Notes: generated by a model from the letters alone, not told the origin. Counted from the first letter of the stretch, positions 36,614 to 47,331 are shown. The stretch is 64,000 nucleotides of DNA from Alteromonas antoniana (GCF_019249295.1 NZ_JAESDH010000004.1:124001-188000); one strand, 5' to 3'. Translations and numbers: made by a program.

Positions 36614-37786
36614 ATGCAAAATGTAGATGTGCTTATTGTCGGTGGTGGAATGGTTGGCCTGTCGCTGGCCTGTGCACTGAAAAATACCGAGCTAACTGTT
36701 GCGGTAGTCAGCGACGTGCCGTTGTCTCAGACATTACCCGATTCGCCAACGGTCAGAGTAAGCGCGATAAATAAACGCAATGCAGACAGGCTTAATTTGC
36801 TGGGTGCATGGCAACATATTCCGCAGTCGCGGTTGTGTGCCTATACGCAAATGGCGGTATGGGACAAAGACAGTTTTGGCCGAATAGCCTTTGATGCCGC
36901 CGATACGCAGACCGACAATCTGGGCCACATTGTTGAGAATCAGGCGCTGGTGAATGCGCTGGCCACAGAAGTGGCGTCTCAGGCGAACGTCACTGTGACT
37001 GAAACCACAATCAGCCGTATTTTATGGGGCGACGAACAAACCGTTGTCATGTTGGAGAATAACGATGCCATCGCCTGTAAATTGCTGGTGGGCGCGGACG
37101 GAGCAAATTCTTTCGTACGCAACCAGGCCGCGTTTCCGCTGACATTCAAAGACTACGGCCATACCGCGATTGTGGCAAATCTGCGATGCGATGAGCCACA
37201 CGGCGGCGTCGCGCGTCAGGTGTTTACGCCCAGCGGTCCGCTGGCGTTATTACCAATGGCGGATCCGAATCTTATATCCATTGTCTGGTCGCAGGAAAAA
37301 GACAATGCCGCCGCGCTGTTAGGTTTAGATGACCGCGCGTTTTGTGCCGCGCTGACAGCCACCTGCAATGCTGCGCTGGGAACCATGGCGCTGGCTACCG
37401 AGCGCTTTCATTTTCCACTGGTTATGCGCTATGCCAGGCAGTGGTTAAAACCCGGCGGGCTGATCCTGGGGGATGCGGCACATACTATTCATCCACTCGC
37501 CGGGCAGGGAGCAAACCTGGGAATGCAGGATGCCTTCGCACTGGCTGATTGTCTGCGTGATCTTGAGGCCGCCGGAAAACCGTTTTATCGGTACCGTTAT
37601 CTGCGGCCATGGGAGCGGGAGCGAAAAGCACAAGCGTTAAAAATGGTTGCTGCAATGGAAGGCTTCAAACAGTTGTTCGCTGGTGATGATCCGCTTAAAA
37701 AGCTTGTCCGCGGTGTGGGTTTGATGGCGACGGATTCATTGCCTGGCGTGAAAGATCGTTGGGTTGCCCAAGCGATGGGGCTGTAG
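36614..37786 (+). CDS. ubiI: FAD-dependent 2-octaprenylphenol hydroxylase UbiI-like
   Basis: A 390-residue flavin monooxygenase of the UbiH/UbiF/VisC group. It has VLIVGGGMVGLSLACAL at the N-terminus, VRVSAINKRNADRLNLLGAW, and the second FAD motif GDAAHTIHPLAGQGANLGMQDAFAL. Position directly after ubiH favours UbiI (VisC), the C5 hydroxylase; UbiF cannot be excluded from sequence alone. Last gene of the ygfB-pepP-ubiH operon. Confidence 0.85.
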   Translation: MQNVDVLIVGGGMVGLSLACALKNTELTVAVVSDVPLSQTLPDSPTVRVSAINKRNADRLNLLGAWQHIPQSRLCAYTQMAVWDKDSFGRIAFDAADTQTDNLGHIVENQALVNALATEVASQANVTVTETTISRILWGDEQTVVMLENNDAIACKLLVGADGANSFVRNQAAFPLTFKDYGHTAIVANLRCDEPHGGVARQVFTPSGPLALLPMADPNLISIVWSQEKDNAAALLGLDDRAFCAALTATCNAALGTMALATERFHFPLVMRYARQWLKPGGLILGDAAHTIHPLAGQGANLGMQDAFALADCLRDLEAAGKPFYRYRYLRPWERERKAQALKMVAAMEGFKQLFAGDDPLKKLVRGVGLMATDSLPGVKDRWVAQAMGL

Positions 37787-38203
37787 ATTATCCGACAGCA
37801 TATTCACGCTTATCCTGTGAGTGATAAAACTGAAAGCGATAATGCGTTGCTCTGACAATTTTCAGATGATGACGTCATCATTGACAGTCTCAGATAGCGA
37901 CGGGCGCGCAAACCGCCTGTAGTTTCATAGATCACGCTGCCGAAGCGTTACTGTAATCATGTTCTGCAGCGCTTGCTTCGCTTCCTAAAACTCGATGAAA
38001 CCTTTTTAATCGCATCTTCCAAGGCTCCCTCGAGGGGCTGTTATTGACCTTTCGCGACAAGTCGTTATCTGCGGTGGCATGGTAGGTGTCAGAGGTTGAT
38101 GTATCGCCAGATTGACTGCTTTATCGTTCTAACGATAAGCCGAAGTTGCATCCGCGCGCTGAATACTGAAAGATAGCTCTTCTTCCACCCAATGGACTGA
38201 CTC
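37787..38203. other. Intergenic region with two palindromes upstream of the M24 peptidase
   Basis: No gene seen. It holds ATGATGACGTCATCAT (37866-37881, perfect 16-bp palindrome) and TTATCGTTCTAACGATAA (38121-38138, arms TTATCGTT/AACGATAA), the latter 66 bases before the peptidase start and suitably placed for an operator. No known regulator was matched. Confidence 0.5.
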
Positions 38204-39487
38204 ATGAACAAACGCGACTTTCTTAAGTTTTCCGGTGTTGGCCTGGCAGCAATGGCAACCCCTTTTGCCATTAAGGCCCAGGAAAATAAAGATTTCCCTA
38301 CCCATGCCCGACTCACCGACATTACGGGTACCGTGAAGCCAGTGAATGCCAAAGAGCGGGAAGCCCGCATCGGTAAAGCGCAGACACTGATGAAAACCCA
38401 CGGTATTGATGCGTTGGTGATCGAGCCTGGCGCTGCCATGGATTATTTTTCCGGTGTTCAGTGGTGGCGCAGTGAACGTCTGACCGCATTGATCATTCCT
38501 CAATCCGGATCTGTTGCCATCGTGACACCGTTTTTCGAAAAGCCCAGTGTAGAAGAATCGCTGCAAATAGAAGGCGATATTCATGTATGGCAGGAGCATG
38601 AGAGTCCGTTCGCATTGGTGGTCGATGTGCTGAAAAAACGCGGTATTACCTCAGGGAACATTGGTTTTGAAAGCACGGTGCGCTACTTCGTTTTACATGG
38701 CGTAATGGGCGCGGGACGTCAGTTCAGTCACGTGTCGGCAGATCCGGTTACGCTGGGCTGCCGAATGATGAAAACACCGCACGAGCTGGCACTGATGCAC
38801 AAAGCGAATGAAATCACGCTTCGCGCGTATCAGCATGTGTATGGACAGTTGCAGGAGGGCATGTCTCAGGCTGATGTGAAAACACTGATGAACGGGGCGC
38901 AGCAGCGTTTGGGTGGACAGGATACCTGGTGCTTGTCGCTGTTCAATGAGGCCAGCGCATATCCGCATGGCACCCGTCAGGAGCAGACCATCAAAAAAGG
39001 TTCTGTGGTACTGATGGACAGTGGCTGTAGTGTACACGGCTATCAGTCGGATATCAGTCGTACGTTTGTATTTGGCGAGCCCAATGATAAACAAAGAAAG
39101 ATCTGGAACCTCGTTCGCGAAGGACAGCGCGTGGCATTTGAGGCCGCCAAGATTGGCGCTACTGCGGGCAGTGTTGATGATGCCGTTCGCAAAGTGTATG
39201 AGCAAAAAGGCTATGGGCCGGATTATGCGTTGCCGGGCCTGTCTCACCGAACCGGCCATGGCATCGGCATGGAAGGGCACGAAAGTGTCAATTTTGTGCG
39301 TGGAGAGAGCACTCCACTACAGCAGGGTATGTGCTTCTCTAACGAACCGGGCATTTACCTTCCGGGGGAGTTTGGCGTGCGACTGGAAGACTGTATTTAT
39401 ATGGGAGAGAAAGGCCCGCACTGGTTTACCGAACCACCGGAAAGTCTGGATAACCCTATAGGATCGCTTGTGCCTCTGGCGGTATAG
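38204..39487 (+). CDS. Exported M24-family Xaa-Pro peptidase-like protein
   Basis: A 427-residue metallopeptidase of the PepP/PepQ type. The N-terminus MNKRDFLKFSGVGLAAMATPFAIKAQ resembles a Tat signal with a Lys-Arg pair instead of Arg-Arg, suggesting export to the periplasm. The M24 domain (about 180-400) keeps its metal ligands: DSGCSVHGYQSDISRTF (two Asp), HRTGHGIGMEGHE (His), SNEPGIYLP (Glu) and VRLEDCIYM (Glu). The N-terminal creatinase-like domain contains DYFSGVQWWRSERL. Probably trims proline-containing peptides. Monocistronic with its own terminator. Confidence 0.9.
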   Translation: MNKRDFLKFSGVGLAAMATPFAIKAQENKDFPTHARLTDITGTVKPVNAKEREARIGKAQTLMKTHGIDALVIEPGAAMDYFSGVQWWRSERLTALIIPQSGSVAIVTPFFEKPSVEESLQIEGDIHVWQEHESPFALVVDVLKKRGITSGNIGFESTVRYFVLHGVMGAGRQFSHVSADPVTLGCRMMKTPHELALMHKANEITLRAYQHVYGQLQEGMSQADVKTLMNGAQQRLGGQDTWCLSLFNEASAYPHGTRQEQTIKKGSVVLMDSGCSVHGYQSDISRTFVFGEPNDKQRKIWNLVREGQRVAFEAAKIGATAGSVDDAVRKVYEQKGYGPDYALPGLSHRTGHGIGMEGHESVNFVRGESTPLQQGMCFSNEPGIYLPGEFGVRLEDCIYMGEKGPHWFTEPPESLDNPIGSLVPLAV

Positions 39488-39503
39488 CCTTAACGACATC
39501 AAC

Positions 39504-39535
39504 AAAGGCGATGTATTGCTACATCGCCTTTTTTT
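39504..39535. terminator. Terminator after the M24 peptidase gene
   Basis: AAAGGCGATGT-ATTGCT-ACATCGCCTTT followed by T residues; 17 bases after the stop. Confidence 0.92.
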
Positions 39536-39655
39536 ATGCTCTGAAGCAACCAGAAACGCTACGTCAGAGCTGGGGCTGCAACTGTGTGACAGGTAAGGTT
39601 GTTTGCGCCGCTGGTTGTGCGCCCAACCCTTTGCCCGTTTGCGCCACTGCACAAC

Positions 39656-40510
39656 TCAGGCTGATGCCTTCAGTCTCGAGGTGATAAATTCAGACAACGT
39701 TTTGCTGATTACCGGATGCTGGGTATCCTGATTAAACAAACAGATATTCACTTTTCCCAGCTTAGGCAGAATAGGATGGCTCAGTGGCGTCAGGTTTTGT
39801 GGCAAGCTGGAGCGAGCCAGTGCAGTTACACCAAGACCTTGCTGAATAGCGGCTACCAGCCCCGACAAATCCGCATTGGTGTAGGTGATTTTCCATGCCC
39901 GCGTCTGCTGTTTTAACTGCTCAATCACGCGGCTGCGGTACATACAGCCGTCGGGGGCGAGCACCAACGAAATACTGTCGCTTACCAATGGCCTCGAGGG
40001 ATCGCCAACCCAAACCACTTCATCTTCTAACACCCGTTCGCCTTTGGTTTCTTCTTCCGGGTTGACGAGTGCCAGTATTAAATCAAACTGCTCACGCCTG
40101 GCGGGATGCAGCAAATCGCGGCTAAGTGCGGATGTCACTTCTAACGATACATCAGGATAACGCTTAGAGAACTCACCAATAAGACCAGGTAGCAGGGTAG
40201 AAGCGAATTCATTCGGAATGCCCAGACGCAAACGCCCACTCAGAGGGGCCGGTGTCAGGCTGCGGAAAATCGCATCGTTCATCTCCAGCAACTCTTTGGC
40301 TTTCGGGTATAGCCAGTTTCCATCGCTGCTGGGTAGATGACGCTGCCCGACTTTCGTAAACAGTTTTCTGTCCAGCTGCACCTCGAGCTTTTTAATCTGC
40401 AGACTGATGGCAGGCTGAGAGCGCCCCAGCCACTCGCCGGCTTTGGCGTAGCCGCCTTGCTCAATCACGCTGACAAACGTGCGTAAATTATCCAGTGACA
40501 GCTGCTTCAT
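39656..40510 (-). CDS. LysR-family transcriptional regulator
   Basis: A 284-residue regulator. The N-terminal helix-turn-helix is LDNLRTFVSVIEQGGYAKAGEWLGRSQPAISLQIKKLE in pieces (residues about 5-45), followed by a LysR substrate-binding domain. The start at the ATG complementary to 40508-40510 was chosen because MKQLSLDNLRTF is the normal N-terminus; the longer open frame adds 73 unrelated residues. Divergent from gcvT, so it could act on the glycine cleavage operon, but it lacks clear resemblance to GcvA and the link is only positional. Confidence 0.9.
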   Translation of the reverse strand: MKQLSLDNLRTFVSVIEQGGYAKAGEWLGRSQPAISLQIKKLEVQLDRKLFTKVGQRHLPSSDGNWLYPKAKELLEMNDAIFRSLTPAPLSGRLRLGIPNEFASTLLPGLIGEFSKRYPDVSLEVTSALSRDLLHPARREQFDLILALVNPEEETKGERVLEDEVVWVGDPSRPLVSDSISLVLAPDGCMYRSRVIEQLKQQTRAWKITYTNADLSGLVAAIQQGLGVTALARSSLPQNLTPLSHPILPKLGKVNICLFNQDTQHPVISKTLSEFITSRLKASA

Positions 40511-40541
40511 TAGATTTGCTTTTCTGATGTTATAAGGTGAA

Positions 40542-40556
40542 TACATTATAAATGTA
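40542..40556. promoter_or_regulatory. Palindrome in the LysR/gcvT divergent region
   Basis: TACATTATAAATGTA, two 6-bp arms around ATA, lies in the AT-rich 133 bases between the genes, 32 bases ahead of the LysR start. It has the T-N11-A shape of LysR boxes. No glycine riboswitch motif was seen ahead of gcvT. Confidence 0.45.
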
Positions 40557-40643
40557 AATGTATGTATAAGAAATTCCAATTTGTTGATCACCCTGACTCT
40601 TTCTATACTTTGAGGCGTTTTTATTACTAGAAGAGTGAGTCGA

Positions 40644-41723
40644 ATGACCAGCACGACTGCCCTACATGCCAAGCACCTGGAAGCCGGTGCAAAAATGGTA
40701 GATTTTTTTGGTTGGGATATGCCAATCAACTATGGCTCTCAGATTGAAGAGCACCACGCGGTCCGCCAGGACGCCGGAATGTTTGACGTGTCACACATGA
40801 CCATCGTCGATGCCACAGGCCCTCAGGCGAAAGCCTATCTTCAGTATCTGCTAGCCAACGACGTTGCCAAGCTGAAAGAAAAAGGCAAAGCCCTGTACAG
40901 CGGCATGCTGAATGAAGAAGGCGGCGTGGTGGATGACTTAATTGTTTATCACTTCGATGAAACCAACTATCGCCTGGTTGTGAACTCAGCCACCCGTGAA
41001 AAAGACATGAACTGGCTGCGCAGTAAAGCAGAAGGCTTTGACGTGACCATTACCGAACGCCCTGAATTCGCCATGATTGCAGTACAGGGTCCGAATGCGA
41101 AAGAAAAAGCGGCAACGCTTTTCAGCGCTGCGCAAAAAGAAGCCGTTGCCGGTATGAAGCCGTTTTTCGGCGTGCAGGCGGAAGACCTGTTCATCGCCAC
41201 CACTGGCTACACCGGTGAAGCCGGTTATGAAATTATGGTGCCGGAAGCACAGGCTGCCTCTTTCTGGCAGGGCCTGCTGGATGCCGGCGTGAAGCCTTGT
41301 GGTCTGGGTGCACGCGACACACTGCGTCTGGAAGCGGGTATGAACCTGTACGGTCAGGATATGGATGAAACGGTATCCCCGCTGGCAGCCAACATGGGCT
41401 GGACGATTACCTGGGAACCTGCCGATCGTGACTTCGTTGGCCGTAAGGCATTAGAAGCACAACGTGAAGCGGGCACTGATAAGCTGATTGGTCTGGTGAT
41501 GACCGAGAAAGGTGTACTGCGTCATGGCCAGAAAGTGAAGACGGAAAACGGCGAAGGCGTGATCACATCAGGTACCTTTTCACCCACGCTGGGACATGCC
41601 ATCGGTATGGCACGGGTCCCCGCTGGTGTCGGTGAAACCGTTGAGGTGGAAATGCGTAAAAAGTGGGTTACAGTAAAAGTGGTTAAGCCCAGCTTCGTTC
41701 GCAATGGTAAAAGTGTTTTATAA
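40644..41723 (+). CDS. gcvT: Glycine cleavage T protein (aminomethyltransferase)
   Basis: A 359-residue folate enzyme that releases ammonia from the aminomethyl-lipoyl arm of GcvH and forms methylene-THF. Family blocks [43 protein letters not shown] and [20 protein letters not shown] are present. The ATG at 40644 has AGAAGAG eight bases upstream; the GTG at 40635 lies within that site. First gene of gcvTHP, 27 bases before gcvH. Confidence 0.97.
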   Translation: MTSTTALHAKHLEAGAKMVDFFGWDMPINYGSQIEEHHAVRQDAGMFDVSHMTIVDATGPQAKAYLQYLLANDVAKLKEKGKALYSGMLNEEGGVVDDLIVYHFDETNYRLVVNSATREKDMNWLRSKAEGFDVTITERPEFAMIAVQGPNAKEKAATLFSAAQKEAVAGMKPFFGVQAEDLFIATTGYTGEAGYEIMVPEAQAASFWQGLLDAGVKPCGLGARDTLRLEAGMNLYGQDMDETVSPLAANMGWTITWEPADRDFVGRKALEAQREAGTDKLIGLVMTEKGVLRHGQKVKTENGEGVITSGTFSPTLGHAIGMARVPAGVGETVEVEMRKKWVTVKVVKPSFVRNGKSVL

Positions 41724-41750
41724 ATTTAAGAGACAAGAGCAGGAACAATT

Positions 41751-42140
41751 ATGAGCAATATCCCTAACGAATTACGCTACGCCGCCTCTCATGAATGGGT
41801 TCGCCCTGAAGGTGACGGTGTTTACACTGTAGGTATTTCTGAGCACGCACAGGATCTGCTGGGCGACATGGTATTTGTTGAACTGCCGGATGTGGGTGAT
41901 GAAGTCAGCGCAGGCGACGATGTGGCAGTTGCCGAGTCAGTAAAAGCAGCGTCTGACGTGTACACGCCAATCACAGGTGAAGTGGTTGCAGTTAACGAAG
42001 AACTGGAAGACTCTCCAGAACTGGTGAACTCAGACCCTTACGGTGACGGCTGGATGTTCAAAATCAAAGCGTCAGATGCGTCAGAGTTTGACGCGCTGCT
42101 GGACGCCGAGGGTTACGAAAATACCCTTGAAGACGAATAA
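41751..42140 (+). CDS. gcvH: Glycine cleavage H protein
   Basis: A 129-residue lipoyl carrier that shuttles the methylamine group between GcvP, GcvT and LpdA. The lipoylation site is K65 in [16 protein letters not shown]. The start [21 protein letters not shown] and length are typical. Followed by a hairpin before gcvP. Confidence 0.97.
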   Translation: MSNIPNELRYAASHEWVRPEGDGVYTVGISEHAQDLLGDMVFVELPDVGDEVSAGDDVAVAESVKAASDVYTPITGEVVAVNEELEDSPELVNSDPYGDGWMFKIKASDASEFDALLDAEGYENTLEDE

Positions 42141-42168
42141 TCGTCAGGCACGGATTGAACAATGAAAT

Positions 42169-42204
42169 AAAAGGGGCGGTGAAGTGGCCCCTTTTGTCTT
42201 TTTT
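42169..42204 (+). terminator. Terminator-like hairpin between gcvH and gcvP
   Basis: AAAAGGGGC (42169-42177) pairs with GCCCCTTTT (42187-42195) around a nine-base loop, then GTCTTTTTT. It lies inside an apparent operon, 35 bases before gcvP, so it may attenuate gcvP or end the gcvTH message. Confidence 0.7.
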
Positions 42205-42230
42205 ACTACTGCGGATGCTTACCTAACGTT

Positions 42231-45128
42231 ATGTCGAATTCTTCCCCTACACTGGCTCAGCTAGAGCAGAAAAACGCATTTACTCGCCGCCACATTGGTC
42301 CGGGCGAGCAGGAAATTCAGGCAATGCTGGACACCATTGGTGCCGAGTCGCTTGCCGATTTAATGTCTCAGACTGTACCGGCCGGTATCGAGCTGGAAAA
42401 GCCCATTGAAGTGGGAGAAGGCGAGACCGAAGTCAACGCACTGGCTGCATTAAAAGCCGTTGCGCAAAAAAATACCATTAACCGGTCTTTTATCGGCATG
42501 GGCTACTACGATACCCATGTACCGAATGTGATTTTGCGTAACGTTCTGGAAAACCCAGGCTGGTATACCGCGTACACGCCGTATCAGCCGGAAATCGCGC
42601 AGGGCCGTCTGGAAGCCATTCTGAACTTCCAGCAACTGACTATCGACCTGACCGGTCTGGAGCTGGCGTCGGCATCACTGCTTGACGAAGGTACTGCGGC
42701 AGCAGAAGCCATGTCACTGTCAAAGCGTGTGTCTAAGAATAAAAAGGCGAACCTGTACTTCATCGCTGATGACGTTCACCCGCAAACCCGTGACGTGGTG
42801 GAAACCCGCGCCGAAATGTTTGGGTTTGGTATTGTAAGTGGCCCGGCCGAAGAAGCGGCTGAGCACGACGTGTTTGGTGCGCTGCTGCAATACCCCTCGA
42901 CCACCGGTGAAATTAAAGATATCAGCGATATCATCGCTGCCGTGCAGGCGAAGAAAGGTATGGTGTCTGTTGCCGCCGATCTGATGAGCCTGGTGATGCT
43001 GAAATCTCCTGGCGAACTGGGTGCTGATGTGGCATTAGGCAGCGCGCAGCGCTTTGGTGTACCTATGGGCTATGGTGGTCCACACGCGGCGTTCTTCGCC
43101 ACCCGTGACAGCTACAAGCGTTCGCTTCCTGGCCGTATCATTGGCGTAAGTAAAGACACCCGTGGCCGCCCTGCATTTCGCATGGCGCTGCAAACCCGTG
43201 AACAGCACATCCGCCGTGAAAAAGCGAACTCAAACATCTGTACCGCGCAGGTATTGCTGGCCAATATGGCATCATTCTATGCTGTATATCATGGGCCTGA
43301 AGGCCTGAAAACCATTGCCCAGCGCATTCACCGTCTTACTACAATTCTGGCATCCGGCCTGACGCAAAAAGGGCTCGGCCTGAAGCACAGTACCTGGTTC
43401 GACACCCTGACAGTAATGGTTGATGACAAGGATGCCGTACTGAAAGCGGCATATGAAGCCGGCGTTAACCTGCGTGCCGATTTAGATGGTGCAGTGGGTA
43501 TCTCGATGGACGAAACCACCACGCGTGACGACATCGACACTCTGCTGAATGTACTGCTGGGCGACGATCATGGCCTCACAGTAGAAGCGTTAGACGCGGA
43601 AGTGACCACGCAAAACAAACAGGTTATTCCAGCCGACCTGCAGCGTACTTCTGACATTCTGACCCACGAAGTGTTTAACCAGTATCATTCAGAAACGGAG
43701 ATGCTGCGTTATATCAAGTCACTGGAAAATAAAGATCTGGCGCTGAATCACTCCATGATTTCGTTGGGCTCATGCACCATGAAGCTGAACGCCACGGCGG
43801 AAATGATCCCGGTGACCTGGCCTGAGTTTGGTCAGATGCACCCGTTTGCGCCGGTGGATCAGGCTGCCGGGTATCAGGAAATGATTGCGGAACTCAGCGA
43901 CTGGCTGATCAATATCACCGGTTACGACGCACTTTCTATGCAGCCTAACTCTGGTGCACAGGGCGAATACGCTGGCCTGCTGGCCATTCAGCGTTACCAT
44001 GAAAGCCGTGGAGAAGGGCACCGCAACGTGTGTCTGATCCCAAGCTCAGCGCACGGCACTAACCCGGCATCAGCACAAATGGTAAGCCTGAAGGTGGTTG
44101 TGGTTGATTGTGATAAAAACGGTAACGTCGACTTAAACGACCTTCGCAAAAAAGCCGAGGACGTGGGCGATAACCTGTCTTGTGCGATGATTACGTATCC
44201 GTCTACGCACGGTGTGTATGAAGAGACTATCCGCGAAATCTGTGACATTGTGCATGAGCACGGCGGCCAGGTTTATATGGATGGCGCAAACATGAACGCG
44301 CAGGTAGGCATTACTTCACCTGGTTTCATCGGTTCTGATGTCTCGCACTTAAACCTGCACAAAACTTTCTGTATTCCTCACGGTGGTGGCGGCCCTGGCA
44401 TGGGACCTATTGGTGTGAAATCACACCTGGCGCCTTTCCTGCCAAACCATACGGTAGTGAATATCGATAATGCTGGTAAAGACTGTGGTGCAGTATCTGC
44501 AGCGCCATGGGGCAGTGCATCTATTCTGCCAATCAGCTACATGTACATTAAGATGATGGGCTCGGCCGGATTGCGTAAAGCCACCGAGGTTGCCATTCTG
44601 AATGCCAACTATGTAGCGAAGTCTCTGGAAGGGCAGTTCGACGTGCTTTACAAAGGCCGTAATGGTCGCGTGGCGCACGAATGTATTATCGACCTGCGCC
44701 CGTTAAAAGAAGCCTCTGGTGTAAGCGAGATGGACATTGCCAAGCGTCTTAACGACTATGGCTTCCACGCGCCAACCATGAGCTTCCCGGTTGCGGGCAC
44801 CCTGATGATTGAGCCAACGGAATCAGAAGCCAAGTACGAGCTTGACCGTTTCGTGAACGCCATGATCAGCATTCGCAAAGAAATTGCGAAAGTAGAAAGC
44901 GGCGAGTGGGATGCCACGGACAACCCGCTGCACAATGCACCGCATACACTGGCTGACATTTGTGATAACGACTGGAACCGTGGTTACGACCGCATGCTGG
45001 CAGCATATCCAGCCCCGGAAGTACATCGCAATAAGTTCTGGCCAAGTGTTAATCGCATTGACGATGTATACGGTGACAGAAACCTCATGTGTTCCTGCCC
45101 GACGATTGATACTTATCGGGATGAGTGA
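42231..45128 (+). CDS. gcvP: Glycine dehydrogenase (decarboxylating), P protein
   Basis: A 965-residue PLP enzyme that decarboxylates glycine and loads the aminomethyl group on GcvH. It is the single-chain form with an N-terminal half ([30 protein letters not shown]) and a C-terminal half holding the PLP lysine K711 in [20 protein letters not shown]. Length matches E. coli GcvP. Followed by an intrinsic terminator. Confidence 0.97.
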   Translation: MSNSSPTLAQLEQKNAFTRRHIGPGEQEIQAMLDTIGAESLADLMSQTVPAGIELEKPIEVGEGETEVNALAALKAVAQKNTINRSFIGMGYYDTHVPNVILRNVLENPGWYTAYTPYQPEIAQGRLEAILNFQQLTIDLTGLELASASLLDEGTAAAEAMSLSKRVSKNKKANLYFIADDVHPQTRDVVETRAEMFGFGIVSGPAEEAAEHDVFGALLQYPSTTGEIKDISDIIAAVQAKKGMVSVAADLMSLVMLKSPGELGADVALGSAQRFGVPMGYGGPHAAFFATRDSYKRSLPGRIIGVSKDTRGRPAFRMALQTREQHIRREKANSNICTAQVLLANMASFYAVYHGPEGLKTIAQRIHRLTTILASGLTQKGLGLKHSTWFDTLTVMVDDKDAVLKAAYEAGVNLRADLDGAVGISMDETTTRDDIDTLLNVLLGDDHGLTVEALDAEVTTQNKQVIPADLQRTSDILTHEVFNQYHSETEMLRYIKSLENKDLALNHSMISLGSCTMKLNATAEMIPVTWPEFGQMHPFAPVDQAAGYQEMIAELSDWLINITGYDALSMQPNSGAQGEYAGLLAIQRYHESRGEGHRNVCLIPSSAHGTNPASAQMVSLKVVVVDCDKNGNVDLNDLRKKAEDVGDNLSCAMITYPSTHGVYEETIREICDIVHEHGGQVYMDGANMNAQVGITSPGFIGSDVSHLNLHKTFCIPHGGGGPGMGPIGVKSHLAPFLPNHTVVNIDNAGKDCGAVSAAPWGSASILPISYMYIKMMGSAGLRKATEVAILNANYVAKSLEGQFDVLYKGRNGRVAHECIIDLRPLKEASGVSEMDIAKRLNDYGFHAPTMSFPVAGTLMIEPTESEAKYELDRFVNAMISIRKEIAKVESGEWDATDNPLHNAPHTLADICDNDWNRGYDRMLAAYPAPEVHRNKFWPSVNRIDDVYGDRNLMCSCPTIDTYRDE

Positions 45129-45167
45129 TTGTGGTGTTGTTCCCATGAAATAAGTCGTTTAGGCGTG

Positions 45168-45194
45168 AAGGCCCACTACATTGTGGGCTTTTTT
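45168..45194 (+). terminator. Intrinsic terminator of gcvP
   Basis: AAGGCCCAC-TACATT-GTGGGCTTTTTT, about 40 bases after the gcvP stop. Confidence 0.88.
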
Positions 45195-45322
45195 ATTTCT
45201 TGTTCACGGATATGCGAATAAAGGGAACAGTTTATAAGCAGACATAATCGTAAAATAAGTGAAGCTTTCCCAGAGGAACACTGAGAAGGATAAATTAGCG
45301 TTATTCTTGGGCCGTTGTTTGA

Positions 45323-45652
<330 letters not shown>

Positions 45653-45667
45653 GTCGCCAACTAATTG

Positions 45668-45699
45668 AAAAAGCCGGTAGCTTTTGTTACCGGCTTTTT
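45668..45699 (+). terminator. Terminator after the thiolase remnant
   Basis: AAAAAGCCGGTA-GCTTTTGT-TACCGGCTTTTTC. Nearly the same sequence recurs at 46570-46602 on the far side of the next gene. Confidence 0.88.
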
Positions 45700-45866
45700 C
45701 ATTTCAGTACCTATTATCTTCTCTACAACTTCAAAATCGCTAGCTCATCGTCAGATTTTTTTACAAATTATTAGCAAGCGCAAATTAAGACCATGATTTA
45801 AAACAACAATAATATAGGCACATTAATTGCTGTTTTTTAGTGCTAAATCACGTGTAGGAAATGAAA

Positions 45867-46514
45867 ATGAATTTAAGAAGACTGCTAATTGGAGCGTTAC
45901 TGTGTCTCACCGCTTCAGTATCGCAAGCTGCTGTAATTTACACAGTCGAGACTAATATGCCCGGAGGCGTTCCGACTTTACAAGCTGAGCGCGGTAACTG
46001 GTCCTCAGGTTTGGGCTCTCTGATGACCGAGGGTTTTGAAGGCTTGTTTACTGCAAGCAACAGTATCGATTTCGGGAGTTTTATCGTAAGCATCTCTGGA
46101 TCATCACTCGCAACATACTCAGGCGCCAATGCATCGACTCGTACCGAGGGCAATCAATCTTTAGGCTTCAGTGGTTCAGCTTTGCTAACTTTTACTTTTA
46201 CCAATAACGTATCTGCTTTTGGCATAGATTGGTCTTCATTGGAAGGAACAAGAAGTACTATCAATTATTTTGATAGTGCTGGCAACAACTACTCAGATCT
46301 ATTTGATAGCCCGGATTCTGTTACTGCAGGTTTCTTTGGCATTAGTGGCGTTAATCTTAGCTCACTCACTTTTGATATTATTTCAATAGAAACGCTAGAA
46401 TTTGATTTTGTTCAATTCGAAATTGCAGACGCGCGACCAGTACCGACTCCTCATGTTTTATCGTTGATGCTTTTTGCTGTAGCAATACTTTGCATGCGCA
46501 AAAAGTCAAACTAA
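45867..46514 (+). CDS. Exported PEP-CTERM-like protein
   Basis: A 215-residue secreted protein. A signal peptide (RRLLIGALLCLTASVSQAA) is followed by a Ser/Thr/Asn-rich beta-type domain, with GNWSSGLGSLMTEGFEG and a tract of hydrophobic strands. The C-terminus is VPTPHVLSLMLFAVAILCMRKKSN in pieces: a Pro motif, one hydrophobic helix and a basic tail, the layout of a PEP-CTERM sorting signal but with PTP instead of PEP. If functional it would be processed by an exosortase, none of which is in this window. The ATG at 45867 has AGGA seven bases upstream. The gene looks more AT-rich than its neighbours. Confidence 0.75.
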   Translation: MNLRRLLIGALLCLTASVSQAAVIYTVETNMPGGVPTLQAERGNWSSGLGSLMTEGFEGLFTASNSIDFGSFIVSISGSSLATYSGANASTRTEGNQSLGFSGSALLTFTFTNNVSAFGIDWSSLEGTRSTINYFDSAGNNYSDLFDSPDSVTAGFFGISGVNLSSLTFDIISIETLEFDFVQFEIADARPVPTPHVLSLMLFAVAILCMRKKSN

Positions 46515-46569
46515 CTGGACGTTAGGGCGTTGCACTCAACTACGGTAACGCCTCACTAAATTCAAGTTC

Positions 46570-46602
46570 AAAAAACCGGTAACGTTAGTTACCGGCTTTT
46601 TT
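46570..46602 (+). terminator. Terminator after the PEP-CTERM-like gene
   Basis: AAAAAACCGGTAAC-GTTA-GTTACCGGCTTTTTT. It closely resembles the terminator at 45668-45699. Confidence 0.9.
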
Positions 46603-46752
46603 GTTTCTGCTGCCCGCCAAAAGTTGGCAGGGTATTTGAGTGGTAAGTAGTCTTATTCCACTGTTATCGATGGTTATCACTATTTGGCACAAACGATCCA
46701 TATCACACGGGTTCTTCGTTAAAGTATCAAGATGTTTTAATAATGATTATCT

Positions 46753-47331
46753 ATGCAAAATATACAAATCCGAATGCGTAATGTCCGCTTTATTCTCGTT
46801 GCACTGATCGCCGCCCTGACGTTGGCAGGATGTGCATCAAACAAACCGCAAATCAAGAAAGTTGAAAATTTTAACTTTGCTTCCGTAAACACGTTCTTTG
46901 TAAAGCCACCGTTGAATTCCGTTAATCCGACAATAGAAAATCATCTGGCAGCGTCGATTACCGATATCCTGACGCGCAAGGGGTTAACGCCCGTCAGTAA
47001 GGAAGAGGCAGATGTCGAAGTTGGCTTTTTTCCTTCAACGGCGCTAAAGGAAAATGGGAAATCGGTGAGCATTGGCCTGGGCACTGGCGTTTTTGGTCGT
47101 TCCAGTGGAATATCTCTTGGAAGTATCTTCAATATCCCGGTGGGGGAGCAGGTAACACAATATCAGAACCTACAAATTGACATAGTTGAAAACGGGAATT
47201 TCATTTATAGCGCAGCCGGAAGTGCTGAGCTGGAAACCCACGACAGTATTACTATTCAGACAGCGCTGACTGAACTGGTTAATGAGTTGCTTGAGCCCTA
47301 TCCGCAGAAGCTTTCAGACTCTGGCGATTGA
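46753..47331 (+). CDS. DUF4136 domain-containing lipoprotein
   Basis: A 192-residue lipoprotein. The signal peptide ends in the lipobox LTLAGC|ASN (Ala at +2, so outer membrane by Lol rules). The body matches DUF4136: VENFNFASVNTFFVKPP, IENHLAASITDILTRKGL, and EADVEVGFFPSTALKENGK. The family is widespread in the envelope of gammaproteobacteria and has no settled function. No operon partner. Confidence 0.88.
   Translation: MQNIQIRMRNVRFILVALIAALTLAGCASNKPQIKKVENFNFASVNTFFVKPPLNSVNPTIENHLAASITDILTRKGLTPVSKEEADVEVGFFPSTALKENGKSVSIGLGTGVFGRSSGISLGSIFNIPVGEQVTQYQNLQIDIVENGNFIYSAAGSAELETHDSITIQTALTELVNELLEPYPQKLSDSGD

Noticed and set aside
40511..40643. Glycine riboswitch before gcvT
   Set aside because: The region is only 133 bases and shows none of the conserved glycine-aptamer blocks.
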